Below are positions 25,649 through 36,960 of a stretch of DNA of 59,289 nucleotides, in pieces (positions within the stretch are counted from its first letter, which is position 1; every line of letters starts with the position of its first letter). This stretch comes from Welwitschia mirabilis (Eukaryota; Gnetophyta; Gnetopsida; Welwitschiales). The translations under genes and the position numbers were made by a program. A model generated the notes under the pieces. It searched no databases. It worked only from the letters and a program-made list of their open reading frames with translations, and was not told the DNA's origin. Where the stretch lies: assembly GCA_051453625.1 (NCBI GenBank), contig JBOZIK010000001.1, positions 281,123,874-281,183,162 of the forward strand, written 5' to 3'.

Positions 25649-27325
25649 TGACATCCATTTTTAAAGAATCTTGCTAATTTTGATGCCTTATTTTTTCAAA
25701 AATTGATCAATTTTTTTTTTAAAATTTATATCATGTTCATACTTAAACATTTTCTTAAATAATTTTTCTATGTTTATCATTTTCTTATCAAAGTTTTGCT
25801 GAGATTCTAGTAAAAGTTCCCTTATGGGTGTGTTTACATACAAAAATTAACATTCAAACCAAGTATATTTGATTAATTTAGCATAGGCAAAGACACTAAA
25901 ATAGTGATTTCATCATAAATTCATGTATTTTTACTATTTTTATCATATCTAATGAAATTATCAACTTTCTCATAACAATTTTAGGTTAATTGCTACCTTT
26001 TGAAAGACATGCTACAAAATGAAGAAAATCCATCATAAAACACTGGCGCTACTGTCTAAGTTATTAGCACTTCTAGTCTTTTAGGTTGGAAATTATCAAA
26101 AGCTATGTTCTAACATTTTTATGGAAAGAATGCATCATATTACACTTATAAGCTTAGTCAATGATTAACCAAAAACAACCATCAACTTTGATAATACATG
26201 ACAAAGGCACAAAGTGACACATGAGAGCGTCATGTGGTAGTAATGAGTACAATGATGTGGGGGATACATGATGATAGCATCCAATGATAACAATATCATC
26301 ATCCAAATGCCATGTCATCATCACTTTTTATAAGAAAATGAAAAATTCTCTTTAAAGCTACATAAACAAATTTATAACCTCTTCCTAATGTAATCACCCA
26401 AAAGTGTAACCACCATTAACCACTATAAGCTAAAGGTTCCTAAGCATTCCTTCATCTATAAAATAGCCTTGAGCCCTTATTGTAAAGGATATTTTAGTTG
26501 GAAAACATGGTGGAAATACTTGGAGTGTCAGGTTAACATGACTTTCTAAGCCCCTCTCTTAGGAGCGTGACTTCTTCTAATGCTAGTTTGAGGAGTTTAT
26601 GTTAGGTTCATCTTTCCCCTTCAATGTAATATATTTTCTTGATTTAGTATAAGAACATGTTATTCATTCTTATATTTATAGTGCACATTAACACAATACT
26701 TTTAATCCTTGAGTGATAGCATTTCTTATTTTAATACAAAAGTAGTTATTCACTCTTTGATTTCTAGTACACATTGCACTCTTTGATTTCTAGTGCACAC
26801 TGACACGATACCTTTAATCCATAAATGATATTGCATTCTTAAGTTCTTTAAATACTAAGATGAATTTTCTAAATTTAGCTTGTTGGTTATTGTTGTTATC
26901 ATATTATAGATCTTAACTATAATTTTCCTTACTTTCTATGTTTATGGAGGGTCATGAAGAACCAAAGTAACTATTGAATTCATCAACATTCATGTGGTGA
27001 ATGAGATTATGTCATCACACCTGAGTTGCTATGACTTGATAATTTTAACTTATGTTTCAGGAATTATAGGATATTATTGGAGTGAAGATGTGCTATTAAA
27101 CAAGTTTAACTAGATCTTTAAAGCTTTTCTTTTTCCTATGTTAGTCATTGAATTTTAACAATTTCTTAAAACTTGATTTCCCTTATTTTAATTTCTTACA
27201 TGATTGAAATAGTATGTTACTTTTGTTAAATTTTAGCTTAAATATCCCTATGAAATAATGACATTAGGTGAATACCTAGTTTATTTTATTGATGTTTTCC
27301 TTTATACTATAATAAATAAATTTTA
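25649..27325 (+). repeat. 3' LTR of Athila-like element 1
   Basis: Starts TGACATCCATTTTT after the PPT and ends near 27325, where similarity with the 5' LTR stops (ATAATAAATAAATTTT against ACAACAAATAGATTTT). At about 1.68 kb it is the most complete Athila-type LTR in the window and has no N gap. A TATA box lies at 26457. Confidence 0.8.
26457..26466 (+). promoter_or_regulatory. TATA box of the 3' LTR of element 1
   Basis: TATAAAATAG is followed by CCTTGAGCCC, matching the conserved promoter block of the other LTR copies. Confidence 0.5.
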
Positions 27326-27329
27326 GATA

Positions 27330-27960
27330 AACACTTCCCTCTTCTAATCAATAGGCTCTTTCTTAATAGTAAGTCCATCAAAAAACATCTAGAGATCAAA
27401 CAAATGCTTTTGACTTACAACAAATTCTATCTCTGACTAATGAAGGTACCTTTTCTAAATTGATGAAAGATGACAAAGTTGATTCATTATGCTTGACTAT
27501 CAATTCCTTAACTACCAAGTTGCCCAAAACATAGGAGCTTCAAGAAAAAAATTTAACCCTCAAAGAAAAGGTGAAATTTTTGAAATTAGGGAATAAGTTT
27601 TGTAAGGAAAAGCTTTCTTTTTGGAAATTAGAATTAAACAAAANNNNNNNNNNNNNNNNNNNNNNNNNNNNNNNNNNNNNNNNNNNNNNNNNNNNNNNNN
27701 NNNNNNNNNNNNNNNNNNNNNNNNNNNNNNNNNNNNNNNNNNNATAGAATAAGTTTTGTAAGGAAAATCTTTCTTTTTGGAAATTAGAATTGAACAAAAT
27801 TAGAGAAGATAATTCTTAATTAGAAGATAAATTATCTAACTGGCTTGAAACCTTTCCTACCTGTCTCTGATTTTTGAATGATCAAAATAGAATTTTAAAT
27901 TGAAAAATGAATTGTGAGAAGAGAGGGAAAGATTGTAACTACCCTCCTCTAATAAGGAGG
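27330..27960 (+). pseudogene. SIRE-like gag coiled-coil fragment (broken)
   Basis: One frame reads TNEGTFSKLMKDDKVDSL, LTLKEKVKFLKLGNKF, CKEKLSFWKLELNKIRED and LEDKLSNWLETFPTCL, with heptad-like spacing and high Lys/Glu content. This resembles the coiled-coil C-terminal half of SIRE-type gag, where a charged helix precedes an S-x-W-type phrase. A zinc-knuckle-like CEKRGKDC follows. A 100-N gap at 27644-27743 has a 56-bp flanking duplication. The fragment begins right after the 3' LTR of element 1, so it may be the older DNA into which that element inserted. The family assignment is moderately uncertain. Confidence 0.5.
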
Positions 27961-28184
27961 ACATATTAATAGATGTGCTAAAAAGATTAGCCCTCTCCAA
28001 ACATTATGATGTAAAATATATTAAGAAGCAACAAGATTTTATTACTTTCATGCACAATAATGCAACATTACCACTTAATATGAGATATTTTGTGAAAATC
28101 CATTTGAATATTAAGGTCATGCATGAAAAGTATATGAAAATTTAAGAAGAAAATAGGAAATACAAATAAAAATATAGTTCATTA

Positions 28185-29240
28185 ATGATTATCTTAGATA
28201 GAGATTCAAAATTTACTTGTAAGTTTAAACATGAATTACAAATGGGTTGAGGAATCAAGTTAAATATGAGCACTATATTTCTTCCTCAAATAGGTGATTA
28301 AGAAGAAAGAGTTAATAAAATTTTAGACAACCTTCTTATAACACGTATTCTAGATGATCTCAAGAGTTGGAAAGAGTACCTACATTAGGAGATTTTTTAT
28401 ATAGCAACATTTATTAGAGTTTAGTTCAAACAGATCCATTTGAAGCCTTATATGATAGAAAGTATAGAGAATCTACTTCATGAACAAAACATAAAGAAAT
28501 ATTGACTATGAAACCAAAATGTTATAAGAAGTAAAAAATATAATAAGGATCATTGAGTAAAAAAGTGGCATACAGATAAATATGTATGTAGATAATTGAA
28601 AAGAATATATTGAATTCAAAATAGGTGATCATGTATTTCTTATAGTGTCACCAATTAAATTAGTAATGATAGGAGTACAGAAATCAAAATTAGTCCTCGG
28701 TTCATTAGACCNNNNNNNNNNNNNNNNNNNNNNNNNNNNNNNNNNNNNNNNNNNNNNNNNNNNNNNNNNNNNNNNNNNNNNNNNNNNNNNNNNNNNNNNN
28801 NNNNNNNNNNNAGATGATCTAAAGAGTTGGAAAGAGTACCTACATTAGGAGATTTTTTATATAGTAATAGGTATTAGAGTTTAGTTCAAATGGCTCCATT
28901 TGAAGCTTTATATGATAGAAAGTATAGAGCATATACTTCATGAACAAAATATAAAGAAATATTGACTATGAAACCAAAATGTTAGAAGAAGCAAAAAATA
29001 AAATAAGCATCATTGAGTAAAAAAGTGGCATACAGAAAATATGTATTTAGATCATTGAAAAGAAGATTTTGAATTCAAAATAGGTGATCATGTATTTCTT
29101 ATAGTATCACCAATTAAATTAGTAATGAGAGGAGTGAAGAAATCAAAATTAGTCCTTGGTTCATTAGACCATTTGAAATACTAGAATGCATTGGACCTAT
29201 TGCATACAAGCTTACTTTACCTTCTTAATTTTTACACATG
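28185..29240 (+). pseudogene. Chromovirus integrase fragment (plus strand, broken)
   Basis: MIILDRDSKFTCKF at 28185-28226 matches the second catalytic-Asp motif of gypsy integrase. KSWKEYLH and an alanine-poor version of the PFEALYDRKYR block follow. EFKIGDHVFLIVSPIKLVM and GV-KSKLVLGSLD then mark the integrase C-terminal (GPY/F-type) module, and FYTCMMFS corresponds to the HDVFH region. Only the C-terminal half of integrase is present. A 360-bp duplication around a 100-N gap makes the module appear twice. Its counterparts on the opposite strand are at 31250-31647 and in the fuller element at 35745-36700. Confidence 0.8.
28352..29170 (+). repeat. 360-bp duplication flanking an N gap
   Basis: Bases 28352-28711 recur as 28812-29170 with scattered differences. 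The copies abut the 100-N gap exactly. Confidence 0.85.
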
Positions 29241-29637
29241 CATGATGTTTTCATGTAAGTATGTGATAAGTCTAATTTGTGTAAATCAAAACTTAAAAGA
29301 GGTAAAATGTAAAAAAAAAAAATTATTTAAAAGTAAAAATAAAGAGCTATAAATACCATACAAATGTGAACCATTTGACAATTTATTAATGTCTATTCTA
29401 AGATTTGAAATACTTAAATACTTTATTTCATTAGGATACTACCTTTGTCAAGAATAGTTATTCTTGGTAAAACTATGGTCTGATATGTATGCACAGGCAA
29501 TTATATATATATATACACACATAAATATCTATTTATTATGTACAACTAGGAAAAAATAACAGAACATAGAGGTACTAGATTGTAATGCAAATCTTAATAT
29601 TAAATTCTAGCAAAATTAATACTAAGAGTAAGAAACA
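28895..29637 (+). repeat. Large inverted repeat, left arm
   Basis: The reverse complement of 30803-31647 aligns with this block along its length. Shared phrases include GAATGCATTG-ACCTATT, CATACAAGCTTACT, ACACATGCAT-ATGTTTT, AGTATGTGATAA, GGATACTACCTTT, AGAATAGTTATTCTTG and TATGTACAACTAGG. It includes the end of integrase and about 400 bases beyond it. The two arms are separated by about 1.17 kb. Confidence 0.8.
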
Positions 29638-30299
29638 AAACATTAATTCTTTTCAAATTTTATGATAACCAAAAAGTATTAATATTCTAAACAAATATTA
29701 CAAAATGAGCTACTACCCTTTTGGGTGGACATAATTAAAACTACACTTTTCAACTGCCTCCCTAGACCTTCTCTTCTTTTCAAAGTCTTTTTTTATCTTT
29801 TCTTTAGAAAACTAAAAAAATGTCGTTTGCAATTTTCTTGCCTTTTTGTCTAAGATGTTTGTCAAATAACAGACTTCACTTTCTTATGAACAACCACCTC
29901 ATTTTTTGGTGTAACTTCCTTCTAATTGTCACCTATCTTTTATTCATGCTTTCTTCCCTTCTTTTTATTATCATTTTTGCAAAATATGTTTTAAATTAGT
30001 TATGTAACTTATCCAAAAATAAAGAAAATAATATAACATTCCACATAAATTTAAACTAAAATATTTTAGAAACTAATGATTCATTTATTTTCCCATGCTT
30101 AAATGTTTGTTAGTCTTCTAACAATGAGCATCTTATTAGAGATAGAACTAAAAATAAGAAATTAAAGTAACTCTTTTAAAGTTTTACCTTTTTAAGCCAT
30201 TTCTTTAATGCAACTAATTTTCATTTGCTTTTGATTTCTTTGCTTCTTTAATTTCTTTTTCATTGCCTTCATCTGTTCTTCAAGAAGTAAAGGATTTTC

Positions 30300-30802
30300 T
30301 AATTTAGATTGTTTTGATTAGATTTAGCCATATTTTCTTGTGTTATTTTTGCAATTCTTTCAATTCTTCACATAGTTTTATCATTTCGAGCTTTAGAAAT
30401 TTTAGTTTGGATTGACTTGCTCAATTCTAAAAGGACTGAAGAACTTTCATAGGCTACTGAATGAATTTCTTCTTTTGCTTCTTTGTAGACAATATATTGG
30501 CAAAGGTCACTAGAAGCATCCTCATACATTCTAATAATTAACTCCTTTAATCTTTTAGTTTATTCAAATATTATATAGTAACTACAAACAGGCTAAGATT
30601 TCTTTTTGAATCCTTACAGATGGAAACTACCTTGCTCTCTACTTTGGAAAAAGATATTGTTTGATTTCTTACTTATGTTTGAAGATTTCTCATTTCTTCT
30701 AAAGCTTAGTTTATAATTTAACAACTCTTTTTCCAACTAGCTTCAGTATTCTAAATCATATTATTAATAACATTCTCACAATTCTTAATTCTTCTAGATC
30801 TG
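30300..30802 (-). pseudogene. Unidentified charged pseudo-reading frame between inverted-repeat arms
   Basis: On the minus strand the sequence reads ALEEMRNLQT, then RNQTISFSKVESKVVSICK, and after a frame change LKELIIRMYEDASSDLCQY, YKEAKEEIHSVAYESSSVL, ELSKSIQTKISKARNDKTM and ERIAKITQENMAKSNQNN. About 60 codons are open in a row (roughly 30380-30560). The composition is hydrophilic, Lys/Glu/Ser-rich and helix-prone, which differs from the random AT-rich background. I do not recognise a family. It may be a decayed extra frame of a gypsy element, since it begins where the integrase-derived arm ends. Confidence 0.35.
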
Positions 30803-30944
30803 GGTTTCTTGCTTTAAGTATTAATTTTCCTAGAAGTTAATATTAAGATTTGCATTAATTAGAAATCAATAATGCATATTACAATCCAATACCTTTATGT
30901 TCTATTCTTTTTTCCCTAGTTGTACATAACAAATATATGTTTAT

Positions 30945-30947
30945 GTA

Positions 30948-30982
<35 letters not shown>

Positions 30983-31054
30983 CTGTGTGTGTGTGTGTGC
31001 GTGTGTGCACGCACGTGTGTGTACACATGCATGCGTCCATACCTGTGTATACAT
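30945..31054. repeat. TG/CA-rich microsatellite
   Basis: A run of TG units is interrupted by TATATATATA and by GC-containing variants (GTGCGTGTGTGCACGCACG). It alternates purine and pyrimidine almost throughout. Confidence 0.9.
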
Positions 31055-31249
31055 ATTAGACCATAGTTTTATCAAGAATAACTATTCTTAATAAAGGTAG
31101 TATCCTAATGTAAGAAAGTATTTAAGTTTTTAAAAGCTTAGAATAAACCTTAATAAATTATCAAATGGTTCAAGTTTGTATGTATTTACAGCTTCTTATT
31201 TTTACTTTTCAACCAAAAGTCCTTTTAATATTTTATTTCTTTTAAGTTC

Positions 31250-31647
31250 TGATTTACATAAAGCAAAGTTATCACATACTTACATGAAAAACATTATGCA
31301 TGTGTAATAATTAAGGAGGTATAGTAAGCTTGTATGTAATAGGTTCAATGCATTCTAATATTTTAAATGGTTTGATGAATTGAGGAGATAATTTTATTTT
31401 CTTTACTCTCCTCATTACTAATTTACTTGATTACATTATAAGAAATAAGTAATTACCAATTTGAGTTCAAGATCTTCTTTTCAATAATCTACATACATAT
31501 TTTATCTATTTGTAATTTTTTTACTCAATAATCTTCATTTTAGTTTCTATTTCTTATAACATTTTTGATGCTATAATCAATATTTCTTTAGATTCTATCC
31601 ATAAAATTAGTGCTCTGTACTTTCTATCATATAGGGCTTTAAATGAA
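31250..31647 (-). pseudogene. Chromovirus integrase C-terminal fragment (minus strand, broken)
   Basis: Read on the minus strand, FKALYDRKYRALI, then IESKEILIIASKML, correspond to the PFEALYGRKCRSP-type end of the integrase core. The SPQFIKPFKI-type block near 31370 and the HDVFHV counterpart near 31290 follow. It forms the coding part of the right inverted-repeat arm. The N-terminal part of integrase is absent; the sequence stops at an N gap. Confidence 0.7.
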
Positions 31648-31747
31648 NNNNNNNNNNNNNNNNNNNNNNNNNNNNNNNNNNNNNNNNNNNNNNNNNNNNN
31701 NNNNNNNNNNNNNNNNNNNNNNNNNNNNNNNNNNNNNNNNNNNNNNN

Positions 31748-33750
31748 ATCTAGGAATATGGAACTCAAGTTCATAAGTATGTAGGATCAAATCATAAAAT
31801 TAAATAAACTAAAATGTTTTACCTTAGGAGATGAAATGACCATGGTGTCATCTAGACTATCATCCAGACGATTATGGGAATAATAGATCCTAAAAATCAA
31901 TCTATAAAATTAATTGCTTACGTTCATGCTCATTAGAAAATAAGACCAAAATACTTACTAGTGCATTAGCCTCCCACTTAAAACATTTAGGACATTAAAA
32001 ATATGGAAATTGAATGTTAGAATAAAAATAATCATTATAAGATATGGCTATAATAACTTAGATAAATGATGTACATATATAAATAAAAAACATAATAACT
32101 CAAAAAGGATATTCATAGATTAACAATTGAGTTTACAAGCATAATCTAAAAAGGAAATATATTAAAAATAATCAATCATAACATTATTCCCTTCATCCAT
32201 GACCTCATGAGTGTCTTGTATCATTCTTGAAAGGAAAACAAACAATAAGTATTCTATTATTAAGTAAATATTTTACTAAATAATATCCATAATGTATATC
32301 ACTCAACTAATAGGCATTTACAATCAAATTAGTAACTTATAAAAATATCTCCTACAAATGTAAAAATGACCCTTAAAAATTTAAATGTTTTGCTTAACCT
32401 ATCTCAAAATATATGTTCCACTCCTTCATGAGTGAATGAATACATCCTGTATTACATTAAGATAATATTAAAAAGATCAATATGGAAGTTTAAGTAAGAA
32501 ATATAAGTAGGCTGGAAATATTATTTTATTCATGAAAAGAAAGATCATTAAAAAAAAAGAGTTAATACTTATGAAATATTTGTTTGTAATCCACGTAGTC
32601 ATTGGAATGATAATAAGAATGACATGGGTTTTTAAAAGATCAGAAAATTTGGAATTAGCAGCAAAATATGAGACATGATAAAGGAGGTAAATAAACCAAT
32701 CTAAGAAAGATAAATGTATCATGAACTCATAATTATTAAAAAATAGTACTAAATGTGTTAAAACTTAAAAAGAAAATTAAAGACAACTAAACTTAAAAAG
32801 ACACTAAGAATAGATGGGAAAAATATTTTCATCATAGACTAAAGGAAATTTATTTGCAAAAATAAAATTAAGTTTTTAGGAGAAAAGTGACAAATAGAAA
32901 TAAAAATCAATAAGAAAACTACTAAATGATCATTTCCTAAGCATTTGTAATGAAAAAGTATGGAAATGACTTTAAAATACTAAAGAAAACAACTAAGAAA
33001 AATGAAATGCAAATAGAAAAATAGAAACATGAAGAAGGTTTTATCCCTACCTTAAATTCAAATCTAGCAAACCCTCATGGTAAAAATCATAAAATCACTT
33101 GATTAATAATGCATGACCTAGTGCAAAAATTCCATAAAGTACCACTCGAATAGGTAGTGATTATGACAATGTAAATAACTAATATTTTAAAATAATAAAT
33201 GATAAGACCAACAGCTATTAGAAATGAGATCACCTTCTAACACCTCAAAACACACCTGAATCCTCAAAAGTGAAATGACCATGTGAGAATACTATAAGTG
33301 CAATGAGTCTAAGAAATAAGCAATGGCTCTGATGACACCAAAAATACCACTGATCTCATAGCCTCAAAGTATTTTATTTTAATCCATGATGAGGGGAGTA
33401 AGACCATAGTCAGAAAAGTAGAAACCATGAAGCATGGACAACTAACCCCTCAGTGGAGTTTCCACTACTACCAACACTACCAAAGATTCATCTTAGGAAA
33501 ATTTACCTTGGTGTGATAAGACATCATGGTGACTATGTATTTAGCACAGACACAATAGATCATGGTCATTATTCTTTTCTTTTTTTTGTTTCTCCCTTTT
33601 TTCTTTTTTTCCTTTTTTTCTTTTTTTAAACATACTTCTTTAAAATAAATCCCACATGACACACACTTACAAAGATGAAGGTGAAGAAATAAGATGAAAT
33701 ATAAGAATGAATACCCACAATAACCAAAGACTCACACAATTGTGAAATTT
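31748..33750. other. AT-rich sequence, possible gypsy LTR or leader
   Basis: No coding motif was found. A minus-strand GGTGTCATCAGAGCCATTG (complement of about 33323-33341) resembles the TGGTATCAGAGC-type PBS for initiator Met-tRNA. The adjacent chromovirus LTR ends, by comparison with its second copy, near 33751, about 410 bases away. A polypyrimidine block rich in CTTTTTTT lies at 33570-33630. Confidence 0.4.
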
Positions 33751-34483
33751 CACTAATTTATACCTATTAATTAATAAGATATGGTGTTTTTATCCTATGC
33801 CTCTATTCTAGAAATTTAATTTTTACCACAACAAGAATATGATAAAGTTTCTATAACTACTTAAGTAATAACTCACATTATCAAAATAATGGATATATTA
33901 AATAATTAGTTATAGAAAGATAAATCAATTATATAAAGAAAAGAATCATTATAAAAATAAAAATCAAATTAGTTCTATAAAACATTTACTATAAGCCTTG
34001 TGATTTTTCCATGGAAGAGTGCTCGCCTAAACAGAATTTTGAGGATTAGACTTTGCCCCTAATAAGATATTCCTAATGTATAATAAATAAAAATAAACAT
34101 AACACTAAAGAAACATAGGTACCCAAATCTATTTTTCTTTTTTAATAGTGAATCCCTTGGTTACTTGGCCATAATCATCCATTAGTAGTCTACCATCACC
34201 AAGCATAAGAGATCTTTTCATATCTCACTATAACATTTTTGTAGGTTCTAATGGGAGAAGATAATAATTTATAACAAAATTGCATAAAAGTCATAAATAG
34301 TTCTATAATAAATTATCACATCATTCTAATATAAAAAGAAGATCATATGTACAATAAGAGTAATAAGCTTACTTAGAAAGATTAATAAGATCTTGTTAGT
34401 TGAAAATGATAAAGATTCAAGCTTATGAATTCCTTACCTTTAAGCTTTTAAGCTTTCAAGCTCCAAGCTTCATAAGCAAGATA

Positions 34484-34566
<83 letters not shown>

Positions 34567-35480
34567 TGCGCGTGTGCGTGTGTGTGTGTGTGCACGCGCG
34601 CATGCATGAGGGAGAGAGGAAAGGATCTCAATTTATAGACAAACAAACGCACATAATTCAATATCCCAAAATCACATAATTTACTATTAAAAAGTGGGAT
34701 GAGTAATAAGTGATATTAGAGCATATAAAGAAATCATATTTATTACTCATGCACCTAATTAGGGTGAGTAATCTACTTGTTTGAATTAGCAAGTTTAATT
34801 ACATGCATCATTTCCTTATGTTAAATCTTTTTAATCCTTCATAGGATTATAAGTTAGTTTAATTAATCTAAAGACATGAATCAAAAGAATAAATTTATAA
34901 ATCTAAAAATTACCATATGGCACAATGAGACAAACTCTTTAATTCCAATAAAAAAGCAATGATTATGCTAAAAACAAAGTGTCCTTACACATCTCAAGAG
35001 CATAAAATTCATGGTAGACTAAATCTACTCTTTTATCATTCTTGGTTCTAGGTAAGAGTGCATGTACATATTCTAATGTTCATTTATTTCACAATACATA
35101 AATATATCAATTACATAACACAAAGAAGAAAATATTTATTTATAATATAGTATACATATCAAATTTACCAAGAATATAAATGAGTAAATGAGATGTAAAA
35201 TATGTTGAAGCTTCTAATTTATTAGTTTTATCATGTGATTTTAATTCCTTACATAATAGAATTAAGTAATTTTAAATGTTTGGATAGATTTTCTCATAAA
35301 ACCTTTTAATATAATTTCTATTACTTTTATGGTAAATTATAAAGATTACAAACAAAGACTAATTTTAAAATGATATCTTATTTCATAAGGAACTTAAATG
35401 AAGATAATTATTCATTTGACTGAAAGTTTAACATACTTATTATTTAAGCAAATAAAGTTTACAAAATATGGGATATGATA
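33751..35480 (-). repeat. Chromovirus LTR, copy next to PPT (3' LTR)
   Basis: Aligns with 52651-54525. Landmarks are CACTAATTTATACCT, CTTGGCCATAATCATCCATT, AATTAGGGTGAGTA, CTTGGTTCTAGGT-AGAGTGCATGTAC and ACAAAATATGGGATATGATA. On the minus strand it begins with TATCATATCCCATATTTTGT. It contains a TG-rich microsatellite at 34485-34608 that the other copy lacks. A 67-N gap in the partner (52993-53059) corresponds to sequence present here. Confidence 0.8.
34485..34608. repeat. Long TG/CA microsatellite inside the chromovirus LTR
   Basis: About 38 uninterrupted TG units run from 34485 to 34562. CG-containing variants follow (GCGCGTGCGCGTGTGCG, then TG units and CACGCGCGCATGCATG). The matching position in the other LTR copy (about 53400-53490) instead has a T/C-rich tract. 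The three open frames across it are repeat artefacts. Confidence 0.95.
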
Positions 35481-35493
35481 TTCTTCCCCACTT
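35481..35493 (-). other. Polypurine tract of the chromovirus
   Basis: Minus-strand AAGTGGGGAAGAA directly precedes TATCATATCCCATA, the LTR start. It lies about 70 bases after the chromodomain end, which fits a complete 3' end of the element. Confidence 0.75.
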
Positions 35494-35562
35494 AGACTAA
35501 TTCACTCTTAGGAATAAAGATATATATAAAATCTTAAAAACATCTAACTACATATTACGAGG

Positions 35563-36960
35563 TTTAAAAAGATTTGGGTATTGATTTTTTATTACTTCTT
35601 TTAGCTCCCAAGTAGCTTCATCAAGACTGTGGTTATCTTACTTTATCTTTACTTGATGGATCTCCTTATTTTATAAATTGATAGTTCATTAGTCTAGCAC
35701 TATTTTTGGCTTTTCTATAGTTCAATAATCTAGTTTCACCTAAATATAAGATCAATTTAACACATGAGAAGGATCTATAATATACTTTCTTAGCATAACT
35801 ACATGAAAAACATCATGCATGTGTAATAATTAAGGGAGCAAAGCAAGATTATATGAAACATATCCAATTCTTTCTAATATTTCAAATGGTCTAATGAATC
35901 AAGGAGCTAATTTTGATCTCTTAACTCCTCTCATTACTAATTTCATTAGTGATATTTTAAGAAATACGTGATCACCTATTTTGAACTCAAGATCTCATCT
36001 TTGATAGTCTGCATAAATATTTTATTCATTTATTGCTTTTTTAAGTTTATTTTTAATAATCCTCATTTTAATTTTCATTTCTTACAACATTTCTAGTTCT
36101 ATCATCAATCTTTCTTTGTGTTCTATCCATGAAGTAGATGCTCTATACTTCTTATCATATAAGTCTTCAAATGGAGCCATCCGAATTGAAATCTGATAAC
36201 TATTATTATATGAAATTCTTCTAAAGGTAGATACTCTTCCCAACTTTTAGGATTATCTAGGACACATGATCTAAGAATATCTTCTATAATTTAATTATCC
36301 CTTTCTACCTGACCATCCGTTTAAGGGTGAAATGTGATTCTTATATTTAACTTAATTCCCAAATCCATTTGTAATTCTTATCAAAACTTAAAAGTAAATT
36401 TTGAATCTCTATCAAAGATAATTACTAAAGGCATAAAATGTAATTGAACAATACTTTGAATATATACTTTAGCTATATCCTTAGCATCATAAGTAGATTT
36501 TATTGGAATGAAATGTGCCAACTTAGTTACTCTATCAATTATTATCATGATAAATTTATTACTTCTTTAAGTTTTCAGAAGTCCTAAAATAAAGTCTATG
36601 AACATGACATTTGATTTATATTTTGGAATATATGAGGACAAACTAATCCTACTAGATTTCTATGTTCCTCTTTAACTTATTGATAATTAAGATACCTTGA
36701 TAAAAATTTTGCTATATCTCTTTTCATCCTCGGTCACTAAAAATTTCGTATGATGTTTTGATATATTTCTGTTCCTCCAGGATGACCTGCTCTATGTGGA
36801 TTATGAAATTCAAACATTAATCTATGTTTAATTTCATTTACATTAGGGACTAGATATTATCCCTTGAATTTGATAGTACCATCTGAATTAATACTAAAAT
36901 GCTTTGAATCTATTTGTTTTTTTTAACTGGTCCCTTAATTTTTGATAATTCTCATCCTTT
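35563..36960 (-). pseudogene. Chromovirus integrase with C-terminal chromodomain (broken)
   Basis: Reading on the minus strand, the zinc-binding N-terminal part is seen as HRLMFEFHNPHRAGHPGGT, YQNIIRNF and KRDIAKFLSRYLNYQ-VK (near 36830-36640). The core has IIIDRVTKLAHFIPIKSTY (first Asp), IIFDRDSKFTFKF (second Asp), TDGQVERD (Glu) and IIEDILRSCV (36560-36260). The C-terminal module has FIRPFEILERIGYVSYNLAL and HDVFHVVMLRKYIIDPSHVL (35900-35745). The chromodomain tail DNHSLDEATWELKEVIKNQY then ends near 35563. All three acidic residues remain, but stops and frameshifts break the frame. The chromodomain, which targets such elements to modified histones, puts this in the chromovirus branch; a Tekay/Del-like lineage is plausible but not proven. 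Confidence 0.85.

Larger units (their letters stand above)
16701..27325 (+). mobile_element. Athila/Tat-type gypsy element 1, gag-protease only
   Basis: Landmarks in order are a truncated 5' LTR, a tRNA-Asp-type PBS, gag, protease, a long non-coding 3' internal part, a PPT and a 3' LTR starting TGACATCC. The gag and protease motifs are typical of the Athila/Tat branch. I found no RT, RNase H or integrase motif between the protease and the PPT, so the element is non-autonomous or deleted. It contains six 100-N gaps, and four of the internal duplications at those gaps look like assembly overlaps (136, 331, 129 and about 388 bp). Confidence 0.8.
30803..31647 (-). repeat. Large inverted repeat, right arm
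   Basis: Reverse-complement partner of 28895-29637. It is about 100 bases longer, mainly because of a TG-rich microsatellite at 30945-31054 that is only a short TA/CA stretch in the left arm (near 29500). The outer end is cut by a 100-N gap at 31648-31747. Confidence 0.8.

Noticed and set aside
34400-34679. Three overlapping open frames on both strands across the TG repeat, rich in Cys-Val or His-Thr
   Set aside because: They are translations of a dinucleotide repeat; open frames through TG/CA repeats carry no stop by composition alone.
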